Shown here: piece by piece, positions 29,912-39,139 of the stretch | Layout: every line of letters starts with the position of its first letter | Position numbering within the stretch: the stretch's first letter is position 1 | Source of the DNA: Streptomyces sp. RKAG290 | Lineage (GTDB): Bacteria; Actinomycetota; Actinomycetes; Streptomycetales; Streptomycetaceae | Reading direction: 5' to 3' | DNA length: 64,000 nt | Assembly (NCBI RefSeq): GCF_023701695.1 | Contig: NZ_JAJOZC010000001.1 | Coordinates: 3,471,894 to 3,535,893, forward strand | Translations under genes and position numbers: made by a program | Notes under the pieces: model-generated | What the model saw: the letters and a program-made list of their open reading frames with translations, nothing else | What the model was told of the DNA's origin: nothing | Databases searched by the model: none

Positions 29912-31858
29912 GTGGCAGCACGCGATCAACGACGCACTGCGCGGATGGGGACATTGATCTGCGGGGCGCTGTTCGCCCTGGTGGCAGGCGGGCTGCCGGC
30001 CGTGGCGGCGCCCGCAGGCACTCCCGCCGCATCGGAGGCGGTCGGTTCCGACGGCCGCGGCAGCCTGGTCATGGTGCTCGACTCGTCCGGTTCCATGGGG
30101 GACGACGACGGTACGGGCCGGACGCGGATGGAGAGCGCTCGTGCGGCCGTCGGCACGGTGGTGGACGGCCTTCCCGACGGCTACCCGACCGGATTGCGGG
30201 TGTACGGCGCCGACCGGCCGCGGGGCTGCACGGACACCCGGCTGGTGCGCCCGGTGCGCACGCTCGACCGGGCGGCGGTGAAGCGGGCGGTCGCGGGCGT
30301 ACGGCCCACGGGTGACACCCCCATCGGCCTGTCGCTCCGGAAGGCGGCGCAGGACCTGCCACGTCCCGTGGGCGGTGCCATCGGTACCCGCACGATCCTG
30401 CTGATCTCCGACGGCGAGGACAACTGCGGTACGCCGCAGCCCTGCGAGGTCGCCGAGCAGCTCGGCAAGGAGGGGATCGGGCTGCGCATCGACGCCGTCG
30501 GCTTCCAGGTGAGGGGCGCGGCCCGCAAGCAGCTCGAATGCATCGCGAAGGCGGGCAACGGCCGGTACTACGACGCACCGGACGCCAAGTCGCTGGCCCG
30601 CCAGCTGCAGCGCGCCTCCCAGCTCTCCGCGGACGGCTACCGCTTCCGGGGCGAGCGGGTGGCCGGCGCGGCGACGGGCGGCGGGGCTCCCGTCCTCGTA
30701 CCCGGGCAGTATCTGGACACCATCGGGCCGGGCGAGAAGCGGTACTACGCGGTTGATCTGGACGACGTGTCCACGGCGGACTTCGCGGCGAGTGCGGTGC
30801 CGCAGCCCGGGGCGGCCGTCGACACGTTCGACGCGCTGAGCACCACGATCGAGTACGACCACGGCTCCTGCGGGACGAACACCGAGCGCTTCTACCAGAA
30901 GGAGGGGGCGACCCCGCTGACGTCGGCGGTCGCCCGGATCCCCTCGCAGGACGGCGCCCGTACCTGCGACCGACCGGGCCGCTACCGGCTGGTGGTGGAG
31001 CGGGAGAGCAAGAAGGGCTCCGACGGGGCGCGTTGGCCGCTGGAGCTCGTGTACGGAGCGGAGGCGCCGCTGGAGGAGGGCGTGACGCCGGCCGAGTCGC
31101 AGGCGGACTTCGGTCAGGGTGGCAAGGAGGCCGCGCTGCCGGCCGATGACCCTCGCGAGGTGCGCGGCGGTACCGGCTTCAACGACGCCCGGGAGATCGG
31201 GCGGGGCGTGTGGCGCGACCGGATCCTGCCGTCCCAGACGCTCTGGTACAAGGTTCCGGCGGGTTGGGGCCAGCAGGTGCGCTACGACGTCGAGTTCGCG
31301 AACGAGCCCACGGTGGGCCGCACCTCCGCCACGTACTCCTACGGGGCGACCCGGCTCTACACGCCGGCCCGCTACCCGCTCACCGGTGGCGGCGAGTTCA
31401 CCTCGTCCGCGATGTACAACGGCCGCCCGGCAGCCGTACGGATGGGCGGGGTCCCGGTCGCCTGGACCAACCGCTACGAGGGCCGCACCCATGTCCAGCC
31501 GGTGCATGCCGGGGGCGACTTCTACCTCTCGGTGACTCTGGGCGCGCGGGCCGCCGAGATCGCGGAGAATCCGCAGATCGGTCTGGTGCTGCGGGTCTCC
31601 GTGCTCGGTGCGGAACGGACCGGACCGCAGCACGGAGCCCCCGTACGGGCCGGGGGGTCCGGCGGTGGTGCGGACAAGGATGCGGACAAGAAGGGCGATT
31701 CGTCCGCGTCCGCAGACAGCGGTGGTACCGGAGGGGCAGGATGGACCGGCATCGCGGCTGCCGCCGGGGCGGCCGTCATGGCTGTGCCGGTCGCCGTGTT
31801 CGTATATGTACGCAGCCGCCGCAGGGCAGCCGCACGGACGACGAGGGGAAGCGCGTGA
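29912..31858 (+). CDS. Secreted, membrane-anchored von Willebrand factor A domain protein
   Basis: A 648-residue protein: signal peptide (about residues 10–32, ending near AVAAPAG), VWA domain from about 45 with the metal-ion site DSSGSMGDD, then two beta-rich modules, a Gly/Asp/Lys/Ser-rich linker and a C-terminal membrane helix (about 610–632) with basic tail. So the VWA domain is outside the cell. The GTG at 29912 has GAGGGGG five bases upstream; an earlier TTG at 29873 is weaker. It overlaps the next gene, whose modules it shares (WGQQ and ERES segments). Role unknown; adhesion or surface sensing is possible. Confidence 0.85.
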   Translation: MAARDQRRTARMGTLICGALFALVAGGLPAVAAPAGTPAASEAVGSDGRGSLVMVLDSSGSMGDDDGTGRTRMESARAAVGTVVDGLPDGYPTGLRVYGADRPRGCTDTRLVRPVRTLDRAAVKRAVAGVRPTGDTPIGLSLRKAAQDLPRPVGGAIGTRTILLISDGEDNCGTPQPCEVAEQLGKEGIGLRIDAVGFQVRGAARKQLECIAKAGNGRYYDAPDAKSLARQLQRASQLSADGYRFRGERVAGAATGGGAPVLVPGQYLDTIGPGEKRYYAVDLDDVSTADFAASAVPQPGAAVDTFDALSTTIEYDHGSCGTNTERFYQKEGATPLTSAVARIPSQDGARTCDRPGRYRLVVERESKKGSDGARWPLELVYGAEAPLEEGVTPAESQADFGQGGKEAALPADDPREVRGGTGFNDAREIGRGVWRDRILPSQTLWYKVPAGWGQQVRYDVEFANEPTVGRTSATYSYGATRLYTPARYPLTGGGEFTSSAMYNGRPAAVRMGGVPVAWTNRYEGRTHVQPVHAGGDFYLSVTLGARAAEIAENPQIGLVLRVSVLGAERTGPQHGAPVRAGGSGGGADKDADKKGDSSASADSGGTGGAGWTGIAAAAGAAVMAVPVAVFVYVRSRRRAAARTTRGSA

Positions 31859-33213
31859 TGAGGCAGCGCAGCAGGGGCCGGGCGACGCTGGCCGCGGTGG
31901 CGGCGATGTGCGCGGTGGCGGCGCTGCCGGGGCAGGCGTACGGGGCCGGTTCGCCCGCTTCGTACACCTTCGACCCGGATGCCGAGGCGGTCAGTGGCGC
32001 GGAGATCAGTACCGATGCGCCGTCGCTGAAGGCCGGTTCGGTCTACAAGAGTTCGATCAAGGTCCACCAGAAGCTCTACTACCGGCTGAACCTGGACGCG
32101 AAGACGAACGCCTACGTCTCGGCCGTCGTCGTGCCCAAGGGCGGCGGCAAGGTCGCCTACGGCGACGGCATCACGGTCAGCATCAGGGACAGTTCGGACC
32201 TGCAGTGCAGCTCCCAGGACGCCAGGTTCCAGTCCGCGGAGTACCCGCGTCCGATCGCCGCGTACGCCTACCGGACCGTGAACAAGGACAGCAGCTCCTG
32301 CCAGGGCGCCGGCACGTACAACGTCCTGATCGAGCGGGAGAGCGAGGACACCTCGGGGCCCCAGGACTGGGATCTGGAACTCCGGTACGCGTCGGAGCCG
32401 CAGCTCGCGAAGGGTGGCTCGACGCCGACCGAGGCGCCGGAGGACTGGCCGTCCGCCTCGCCGCCGCCCCCCTCCCCGGCCACCGACAACCGCAGGCACG
32501 GCGGGAGCAGTTACTACGACGCGACGAGCCTTGAGACCGGTGAGTGGAAGGACGAGATCGCACCGGGCCAGACCCTCTTCTACCGGGTCCCGGTGGACTG
32601 GGGGCAGCAGATCTTTGCCACCGCCGGTCTCGGCAACAGCACCGCCCCGGACGCGGACGACTACATCAGCGGCGCGATCGCGATGTCCCTGGACAATCCG
32701 GCACGCGGCCATGTCGACGCCGCGTCCCCCATGGCCTACAAGGGCGAGCCGGCCGTCGTCTCGCTGGACCCGGTGCCCCCGGTGGCGTACGAGAACAGGT
32801 TCGCCTCCGACAGCAGCGTCAGCGCGATGCGCTTCGCAGGCTGGTACTACCTGTCCGTGACGCTGAGCCCGGAGGTCGCCAAGCCCTACGGCTCCAAGCC
32901 GTTCCCGCTGACCGTCTCGGTCAAGGTCGACGGGAAGGCCGGGGCCACGCCGTACGCGGGCGATGCCGGGATCTTCGGTGTCACGCAGGACGACAGGGAC
33001 CTGGCGAGGAGCGGCCAGAGCGGCCCGCAGGCGGCCGAGAGCCAGAGCAGCACGATGAAGCTGGTCGGAGCGGCGGGCATCGGCGCGGGCGCCGTGCTGG
33101 TGCTCGGGCTGGGCGCCTGGGTGCTGCTCGCCCGGCGCGGTGCCGCGACGGCACCGGCCGGGAGGGCCGACAGGGGACAGCAGCCGTTCGGAGGGCCGCC
33201 GCAGGCCTGGTAG
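31858..33213 (+). CDS. Secreted, membrane-anchored protein paralogous to the non-VWA part of its neighbour
   Basis: The 451-residue product has a signal peptide (cleaved near QAYGA, residue 24), two beta-rich modules and a C-terminal membrane helix at about 402–424, followed by a short Arg/Gly/Pro tail. Both modules resemble those of the upstream VWA protein: IERESEDTS…WDLELRY matches VERESKKGS…WPLELVY, and PGQTLFYRVPVDWGQQ matches PSQTLWYKVPAGWGQQ. The ATG overlaps the upstream stop (TGATG), so the pair is coupled. This indicates a duplicated surface module with and without a VWA domain. No known function. Confidence 0.82.
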   Translation: MRQRSRGRATLAAVAAMCAVAALPGQAYGAGSPASYTFDPDAEAVSGAEISTDAPSLKAGSVYKSSIKVHQKLYYRLNLDAKTNAYVSAVVVPKGGGKVAYGDGITVSIRDSSDLQCSSQDARFQSAEYPRPIAAYAYRTVNKDSSSCQGAGTYNVLIERESEDTSGPQDWDLELRYASEPQLAKGGSTPTEAPEDWPSASPPPPSPATDNRRHGGSSYYDATSLETGEWKDEIAPGQTLFYRVPVDWGQQIFATAGLGNSTAPDADDYISGAIAMSLDNPARGHVDAASPMAYKGEPAVVSLDPVPPVAYENRFASDSSVSAMRFAGWYYLSVTLSPEVAKPYGSKPFPLTVSVKVDGKAGATPYAGDAGIFGVTQDDRDLARSGQSGPQAAESQSSTMKLVGAAGIGAGAVLVLGLGAWVLLARRGAATAPAGRADRGQQPFGGPPQAW

Positions 33214-33265
33214 CCGGATGGGAGCCGTCGTCGCCGGGGGAGCAACCCGGGCGGCAGCTCCGCGC

Positions 33266-34693
33266 TCAGGCCTGGGTCAGGGCCCAGATCCCGACGGCGA
33301 AGCAGATCAGCGCCACCAGCAGCACCGGGACCGCCACCTTCGGGGGCGGTCCCGGCCGCTTGTGCGGAGCGTGTGCCGCGGCGTGCGACGGCTGCGGGGC
33401 CTGGGACGGCGCCTGGGCGAAGTGCGGCGGAGCTCCGGCTGCGGGAAAACCGGGTCCCGAGGCGGGAGCCTGCGGGTGCTGAGCGGTGTAGGCACGAGTG
33501 AGGGCTTGTTCGTGCTGCACCGCGGCCGTGGGCGCCTGGGAGAGGTCCGGTGCGGCGGCGGGGAAGGGGGACGCCGTATGCGCCGGAGCCTGAGTGGCGG
33601 GAGTGGCCGGCTGTGCTGTCCGGGGCGGCTGGGGCGTGGCTGCGGGGTGTTGCGGGGGCGGCTGGAGGTGGAAGCTGCCTGTCTCCGACATGGAGGCCGG
33701 GGGCTGTGCGTACGGCTGTTGTGCGGCCTGCCGGCCTGTCTGCTGCCCCGACGCCGGCGTCGCCTGCTCCTGCGGGCCGTCCGGGCCGGGCGTCGCGGCC
33801 GGCGGCGAGGCGGGTACCGGCCCGGTGGGGCCGAATCCTTCGGGCAGCGGGCCGATCTGGTCGAAGACCTCCACCGGCTCGTCGTCGATTCCGGGCTCGG
33901 GCAGCATCTCGACCGCGGCCGTCAGGGCCTTGCGCGCACCCGTGGCAGTACGGAAGCGGGCCTGGGGGTCCGGCTGCAGGAGGCCCGCGAGCACCTGCCA
34001 CAGCGGCTCGGGGATGCCCTGCGGGGCGCTGGGAGTGCCGTGCGAGGCGAAGTGCTCGACGAGCGCCTGCGAGTCGGGTTTCTTCCCCTGCAGCAGATAC
34101 AGCGCGACCAGGCCGACCGCGAAGAGGTCAGCGGAGAAGTCCGGCTCCGCGCCCATCATCTGCTCGGGCGCGAAGTAACCCGGCGTGCCCACCACGTAGT
34201 TCGTCTCGGTGAGCCGCGGCTCACCCTTGCGCATGGAGATCCCGAAGTCGGAGAGCCGCAGATGCGGCCGGCCGGTGCCGGTGGCCTCCATAAGGATGTT
34301 GGCGGGCTTGATGTCCCGGTGCACGACCCCCTCGGCATGCACGGTGGACAGTCCGGACAGCAGCTGGTCGAGCAGGGTGCAGACGAACCGAGGGGGCAAC
34401 GGCCCGTAGTCACCGATGACATGGGCCAGCGAACCGCCGCTGATCAGGTCCATCGTGAACAGGACCTTGTCATCGTCCGCGGCCCAGCTGGCCGGGGCGA
34501 GCACATGGGGATGCTCGATCCGCAGCGCCTGCTCACGGACGAAGCGCAGCAGCGTGTGTGCGTCGCTCTGCTGGAGAACCTTGGCTGCCACATAGCGACG
34601 GCGCCGGTGATCCCAGGCACGCCAGACAGCACCGACCCCACCACGTCCGATCGGATCGATCAGCTCGTACCGACCAGCGAAGACCTCACCCAT
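33266..34693 (-). CDS. Membrane-anchored serine/threonine protein kinase
   Basis: The 475-residue protein has an active-looking kinase domain (residues 8–265): glycine loop IGRGGVGAVW, catalytic lysine in AAKVL, HRDIKPANIL and DFG, activation loop ending GTPGYFAPEQ. A long Pro/Ala/Gln/Thr-rich linker follows, then a membrane helix at the very end (about 450–472) with almost no outside domain. ATG at 34693 has GGAGCGGG upstream. It converges on the VWA-protein operon, separated by only 52 bp. Targets are unknown; it differs from PknB in lacking PASTA repeats. Confidence 0.9.
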   Translation of the reverse strand: MGEVFAGRYELIDPIGRGGVGAVWRAWDHRRRRYVAAKVLQQSDAHTLLRFVREQALRIEHPHVLAPASWAADDDKVLFTMDLISGGSLAHVIGDYGPLPPRFVCTLLDQLLSGLSTVHAEGVVHRDIKPANILMEATGTGRPHLRLSDFGISMRKGEPRLTETNYVVGTPGYFAPEQMMGAEPDFSADLFAVGLVALYLLQGKKPDSQALVEHFASHGTPSAPQGIPEPLWQVLAGLLQPDPQARFRTATGARKALTAAVEMLPEPGIDDEPVEVFDQIGPLPEGFGPTGPVPASPPAATPGPDGPQEQATPASGQQTGRQAAQQPYAQPPASMSETGSFHLQPPPQHPAATPQPPRTAQPATPATQAPAHTASPFPAAAPDLSQAPTAAVQHEQALTRAYTAQHPQAPASGPGFPAAGAPPHFAQAPSQAPQPSHAAAHAPHKRPGPPPKVAVPVLLVALICFAVGIWALTQA

Positions 34694-34778
34694 TGCGCTG
34701 CGCCCGCTCCCCGTTCCTGCTCTCGGCCGGTGCTTGTGCCCGCGCCCGGATACTGCGGATACCGAGCCTGTGCCCGGT

Positions 34779-35327
34779 CTAGCTCTGGTGTCCCTCGTAG
34801 TGCGCCACCGCGTCCGCGGTGCGTCCAGCGCCGTACACCTTGAGGAACTCTGCCAGTTCCGGGTGCGTCGGGGCGAGGGAGTCCGCAGCATCGATGATGT
34901 CACCGGCGGCCGCGACGGACCGCAGCAGCGACTGGATCTCGCGGACCACCCGGCGCACGGTCGGCGCTCCGCTGGTCGACGAGGTCTGGCCGGTGGAGGT
35001 GAGCACGGAGCCGCCCTGGGACTTCTTGATCTCTTCCATGCGGTCGGTTGCCTCTCCCGCGCTGACACTGCCGTCCGCGACCTGACTGGCCAGTTCCTGG
35101 AGCGCCTGGACGCGCTGCACGACGGCCGGGTTGCCGATCTTCGCCCGCTGACCGCTCATGAGCTGGGAGAGCATGGGGGCGGACAGCCCGAGTACTGCGG
35201 CGAGCCGGGCCTGGTTCAGGCCGAGATCATCGATCAGCCGGCGGAAGAGCGCCCCCAGCGGCTCTCCGTACCAACTGCGCTGAAGATCCCTGGCTCTGGC
35301 CGTCGCCTCTTGCTGCGCTGCATCCAT
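34779..35327 (-). CDS. Helix-turn-helix (XRE-type) DNA-binding protein
   Basis: A 182-residue protein with an N-terminal HTH at about residues 30–60 (LNQARLAAVLGLSAPMLSQL), an acidic middle and a C-terminal helical segment. The ATG at 35327 has GGGGAG upstream; a longer frame from 35435 is rejected for lack of a site. It is 85 bp upstream of, and on the same strand as, the Ser/Thr kinase, so it may be cotranscribed and a target or regulator. Specificity unknown. Confidence 0.82.
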   Translation of the reverse strand: MDAAQQEATARARDLQRSWYGEPLGALFRRLIDDLGLNQARLAAVLGLSAPMLSQLMSGQRAKIGNPAVVQRVQALQELASQVADGSVSAGEATDRMEEIKKSQGGSVLTSTGQTSSTSGAPTVRRVVREIQSLLRSVAAAGDIIDAADSLAPTHPELAEFLKVYGAGRTADAVAHYEGHQS

Positions 35328-35496
35328 TGCGTCTCCCCTTCGCTGCGGCTTCGCTGCTGCGAACCTCGACGAGCATCTTACGGAGCGTGGTCGTCGACCG
35401 GGAGCCCCAATCTTTTGGAGGATTCGGGGGATCACCCGGTACTCTGGTCTGCGGCGGTGGGCACCACGCAGCTGCGTGGGATGCTGCCCGCTTTTC

Positions 35497-35569
35497 GGGG
35501 CCTTAGCTCAGTTGGTAGAGCGCTGCCTTTGCAAGGCAGATGTCAGGAGTTCGAATCTCCTAGGCTCCA
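35497..35569 (+). tRNA. tRNA-Ala (TGC anticodon)
   Basis: A 73-base cloverleaf: acceptor GGGGCCT pairs with AGGCTCC (one G·T), anticodon TGC at 35530–35532, T-loop GTTCGAAT, discriminator A. A promoter candidate is TTGGAG (35415) and TACTCT (35440) with a 19-bp spacer. Confidence 0.97.
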
Positions 35570-35576
35570 CACCCTG

Positions 35577-35618
35577 AAGACCCCTCTGAACTGCGGAAAC
35601 GTGGTCAGGGGGTCTTTT
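35577..35618 (+). terminator. tRNA-Ala terminator
   Basis: AAGACCCC…GGGGTCTT plus an inner CTGA/TCAG pair with one bulged T, followed by TTTT. Confidence 0.85.
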
Positions 35619-35776
35619 GCTGTCTTGGGTCCGATTTCCGTCCCGCGCCCAGGTCCGGGACGCGGCGGGTGGACCCGATGCCCACGCCACCAGCGGTGAG
35701 GTGCCGTGGACGACGAAGAGCGCCGGAGAACCCGAAGGTCTTCCGGCGCTCGTTACCCGTGCAGCTCAGCAGCTGA

Positions 35777-36493
35777 TCAGGGGCGGTCGTCCAGGTCCGT
35801 GCCGTCGATGGCATCCGGTCCGTCCGCGTCGGTCTGCTTGGCCTGGACGTCCGGGTCCAGGAGCGTCCCGGTCCCGTCGACCGAGGAGAGCGGGGCGCGG
35901 TCGTCGACCTCGGTGGGCGCCGGCGGCTCGACCAGCCAGTCGGGGTTGGCCTGCTTGTCCCACCACCGCCAGGCGGCATAGGCGCCGCCCGCGAGGATGC
36001 CGGCCACGGCCAGTCCCTTGAACGCACGGCCGGCCTTGGCCCGCCGCTGGTGCTTCCGGGCCAGCTTCCTGATCTCCTTCGCCGTGACCTGCCCGCGCAG
36101 AGCGGCCAGGGCGGCCGCGCTGCGGGCCGTGGCCTCCGTGGCCACGGGCTGGGCGGCGGCCACGGCGCTCTCGACGCGCGGGACGGTGTAGTCCGCCGCG
36201 CTACGGGCTGCCTGACGGGTGCGGAGCGCGGCACGCTGCGCGGCCTCGTCGACCTTGGGGGGCACGTGCGTGCGGGCGAGTTCGATGCGTGGGGCGAGAT
36301 GGGCGCCGTACTGGACGCGGGCCTGCTTGGCCGCCCGCGATACCTTCGGCGCGATCAGCGTGCGAGCCTCGTGCGCGTAGTGAGCGGCCTGGTCCTTGGC
36401 CGTGTCGGCGTAGGGTGCCACCACTTCCGCGGCGTGCTGCACGCTGTCCCTCGCCGAGTCGGTTGCGGCGCGCACGCTGTCGATGCGGGTCAC
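35777..36493 (-). CDS. DUF5324 family membrane-associated helical protein
   Basis: A 238-residue protein: an Ala/Arg-rich amphipathic helical region over residues 1–150 resembling apolipoprotein-like repeats, one membrane segment near 160–178 (FKGLAVAGILAGGAYAAWRW) and an acidic C-terminal tail. The GTG at 36493 has AAGGAGGAGG upstream, clearly better than the longer frame from 36598. Known in Streptomyces as DUF5324; function unknown. Confidence 0.85.
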   Translation of the reverse strand: MTRIDSVRAATDSARDSVQHAAEVVAPYADTAKDQAAHYAHEARTLIAPKVSRAAKQARVQYGAHLAPRIELARTHVPPKVDEAAQRAALRTRQAARSAADYTVPRVESAVAAAQPVATEATARSAAALAALRGQVTAKEIRKLARKHQRRAKAGRAFKGLAVAGILAGGAYAAWRWWDKQANPDWLVEPPAPTEVDDRAPLSSVDGTGTLLDPDVQAKQTDADGPDAIDGTDLDDRP

Positions 36494-36863
36494 GGGATCC
36501 TCCTCCTTGGTGGCGGGTAGGTACTCCGCCTGTCCACCCAATCCGAGATCATGCCTGCATGGGGCCTCTGCGGCATGTAGGGCGGGCATCCGGGTCATTC
36601 AGGTCATCAGGGACACCCGCGGGCAATGAGGTGCAAGGGGAGCCTGTCGTCGACAATGCCACGGTTCGGTCTGCCACGCGCCTGTCGTCACGCACTTGGC
36701 CGCATTCGTTCCTGCGGGAAGCGGTACCGGCTGTCGTCGTCGGGCGCCCACGGAGGGGCCGGAAAGCGCAAGTGACCGGTGCGGCGCAGGCAGGCCGGCC
36801 GCTGCGGCGGGTGGTCCGTGCGAGGATCGGTGGACGTCAGAGAAGACTTACGGAAGGCAGATC
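36494..36863. promoter_or_regulatory. Divergent promoter gap between DUF5324 and the cyclophilin gene
   Basis: These 370 bp must hold the promoters of both flanking genes. I see no gene, no clear operator and no repeat in it. Confidence 0.4.
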
Positions 36864-37391
36864 GTGGCCGAGCAGCTTTACGCCACCTTGAAGACCAATC
36901 AGGGCGACATCGAGGTCCGGCTTCTGCCGAACCACGCGCCCAAGACGGTCAAGAACTTCGTCGAGCTCGCCACCGGTGAGCGCGAGTGGACCCACCCCGC
37001 GACCGGCAACAAGTCCAAGGACCGGCTTTACGACGGCACCGTCTTCCACCGGGTCATCAGCGGCTTCATGATCCAGGGCGGCGACCCGCTGGGCAACGGC
37101 ACGGGCGGCCCGGGATACGAGTTCGGCGACGAGTTCCACCCCGACCTCAGCTTCACCAAGCCGTACCTGCTGGCCATGGCCAACGCCGGCCCGGGGACCA
37201 ACGGCTCGCAGTTCTTCGTGACGGTGTCGCCGACCGCCTGGCTGACCGGCAAGCACACCATCTTCGGCGAGGTGGTGGACCCGGCGAGCCAAAAGGTCGT
37301 GGACGCCATCGCGGCCGCCGCGACCAACGCGCGCACCGACCGGCCGGTGCAGGACGTGGTCATCGAGTCGGTCGTGGTGGAGACCCGCTGA
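36864..37391 (+). CDS. Peptidyl-prolyl cis-trans isomerase (cyclophilin type)
   Basis: A 175-residue cytosolic cyclophilin, with the core motifs FHRVISGFMIQGGD (catalytic Arg), NGSQFFVT and GKHTIFGEV. It accelerates proline isomerisation during folding. GTG at 36864 with GGAAGG upstream fits the family start VAEQLYATLKTNQGDIEV. It corresponds to ppiA (Rv0009) in mycobacterial order. No signal peptide. Confidence 0.95.
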   Translation: MAEQLYATLKTNQGDIEVRLLPNHAPKTVKNFVELATGEREWTHPATGNKSKDRLYDGTVFHRVISGFMIQGGDPLGNGTGGPGYEFGDEFHPDLSFTKPYLLAMANAGPGTNGSQFFVTVSPTAWLTGKHTIFGEVVDPASQKVVDAIAAAATNARTDRPVQDVVIESVVVETR

Positions 37392-37535
37392 TCGCGTTCT
37401 GTCGCCGTACGCTCACTCTCTGATCGGCCCGTCCGGGAACCAACTGCCCTGCCCGTCCGTACTTGATGACAGAGCGGACGTGCGGGGCGGCCTTGTCCGC
37501 CCTGCCGCCAGGACGAGGACCGAGGGGACCGGGAA

Positions 37536-38447
37536 GTGATGGAACCGATGGACCAGCAGCCCCCGGGCGGGCAGAGCCCGTCCGCCCCCGTCGACGGCCC
37601 GGTCAGCTGCTACCGCCACCCGGGCCGCGAGACCTCGATCCGCTGCACCCGCTGCGAACGCCCGATCTGCCCCGACTGCATGGTCAGCGCCTCGGTCGGC
37701 TTCCAGTGCCCGGACTGCGTCCGCCAGGGGTCCGGTACGGGGCACAGCCCGGCTGCCAACCAGCCGCGCACCCTCGCCGGCGGCACGATCGCCGCCGACC
37801 CCCGGCTGATCACCAAGATCCTGCTCGGGATCAACCTCGCGGTGTTCGTCGCGGTGCTGGCCAACAGCGCGCTGGTCGACGATCTGGGGCTGCTCGGACA
37901 GGCCACCATCCACGACGGCGGTCCGTTCGAGGGTGTCGCGGAAGGCCAGTGGTACCGGCTGGTGACGTCGATGTTCCTGCACCAGGAGGTGTGGCACATC
38001 GCCTTCAACATGCTGGGTCTGTGGTGGCTCGGCGGGCCGCTCGAAGCGGCGCTCGGCCGGGCCCGCTACCTCGCGCTCTACCTGCTATCGGGGCTGGCGG
38101 GCAGCGCCCTGACCTACTGGCTCGCGGCGCCGAACCAGCTCACGCTGGGTGCCTCCGGTGCCATCTTCGGTCTGCTGGGTGCCACCGCGGTGCTCATGCG
38201 CCGGCTGAACTACGACATGCGCCCGGTCTTCGCGCTGCTCGCGATCAACCTGGTCTTCACCTTCAATCCCTGGGGCGGCATCGCCTGGCAGGCACACGTC
38301 GGCGGACTGGTCGCGGGCACGCTGATCGCGATCGGCATGGTGCACGCCCCGCGGGAGCGGCGGAATCTCGTGCAGTACGGCACCTGTGCCGTGGCCCTGC
38401 TGGTGGTGATCCTGATCGTGGCGGTCAGAACAGCGGCGCTGGCGTAA
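37536..38447 (+). CDS. Rhomboid family intramembrane serine protease with N-terminal zinc-binding segment
   Basis: The 303-residue protein has an N-terminal cysteine/histidine cluster (CYRHPGR, CTRCERPICPDC, CPDC; residues 25–65) resembling a B-box zinc finger, then six membrane helices. The catalytic serine is in LGASGAIFG and the histidine in WQAHVGGLVAG. Rhomboids cut membrane proteins within the bilayer. The start could be GTG 37536 or ATG 37539 or 37548. Substrate unknown. Confidence 0.92.
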   Translation: MMEPMDQQPPGGQSPSAPVDGPVSCYRHPGRETSIRCTRCERPICPDCMVSASVGFQCPDCVRQGSGTGHSPAANQPRTLAGGTIAADPRLITKILLGINLAVFVAVLANSALVDDLGLLGQATIHDGGPFEGVAEGQWYRLVTSMFLHQEVWHIAFNMLGLWWLGGPLEAALGRARYLALYLLSGLAGSALTYWLAAPNQLTLGASGAIFGLLGATAVLMRRLNYDMRPVFALLAINLVFTFNPWGGIAWQAHVGGLVAGTLIAIGMVHAPRERRNLVQYGTCAVALLVVILIVAVRTAALA

Positions 38448-38488
38448 GAAGCCCGCCTCAGGCCGGTGTGGACCGTTTGTGATCGAAG

Positions 38489-38687
38489 TTGTCCACAGCG
38501 TGCACCCGATCTTGTGTATTCAGCGGGTACAACTGTGCCCCTTGTCGCTGAACTGGGTTTTTCCAGCAAGGACAAGGGGCGTGCCGCCCCGTTCGGGGTG
38601 GCTGCAGTCACACCGGCGTCAACGGCCGAGGAGTTATCCACAGATCGTCTGGCCTTTTCCCCCGCCTGTGGATAACGCTGTGGGTAA
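38489..38687. promoter_or_regulatory. DnaA-box cluster outside oriC
   Basis: Four boxes lie in 199 bp of the rhomboid–crgA gap: TTGTCCACA (38489–38497, perfect), TTATCCACA (38634–38642, perfect to the general consensus), TGTGGATAA (38667–38675, its inverted perfect copy) and TGTGGGTAA (38679–38687, one mismatch). The gap has no gene. A DnaA-titrating or regulatory role is inferred. Confidence 0.75.
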
Positions 38688-38743
38688 CTCAGGGCAAGGG
38701 TTGCGGGACGGGGGTCCGCTGTGGAGCTAACTGCGCTGCGGAG

Positions 38744-38998
38744 CTACTTCCACTGGGTGGAGACGCCGAAGCCGCCGGCGATGAAGCCGAAGCCGACGAC
38801 GATGTTCCAGTTCCCCAGCGCCTTGATCGGCAGGTCGCCGTCGGTCACGTAGAAAACGACGATCCAGGCCAGACCGATCAGGAAGAGCGCCAGCATGACC
38901 GGCGCCACCCAACTGCGGTTGGTCAGCTTTATGGCCGTTGCCTGCTTCGCCGGAGGGGGCGTGAAGTCGGCCTTCTTGCGGATACGTGACTTCGGCAC
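38744..38998 (-). CDS. crgA: Cell division protein CrgA
   Basis: An 84-residue protein: basic N-terminus ([16 protein letters not shown]) and two membrane helices at about 31–52 and 61–80. CrgA is an actinobacterial inhibitor of FtsZ-ring formation that coordinates sporulation septation in Streptomyces. Its length and sequence fit the family closely. Its neighbour DUF881 gene is divergent, as in M. tuberculosis (Rv0011c/Rv0012). Confidence 0.95.
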   Translation of the reverse strand: MPKSRIRKKADFTPPPAKQATAIKLTNRSWVAPVMLALFLIGLAWIVVFYVTDGDLPIKALGNWNIVVGFGFIAGGFGVSTQWK

Positions 38999-39139
38999 GA
39001 GGAACTCTCCTGTCGATGCGCTGCGTTACCGCGCAGGGAACTGTGGCTGACGCCGGGGCGGGCGCGAGGGGGGAATGCTGCCTCCCCCGGGCGTCCGTTA
39101 GCGTAGTGCTTCCGTGGCGCCGAAGGAGATAAGGGTACG

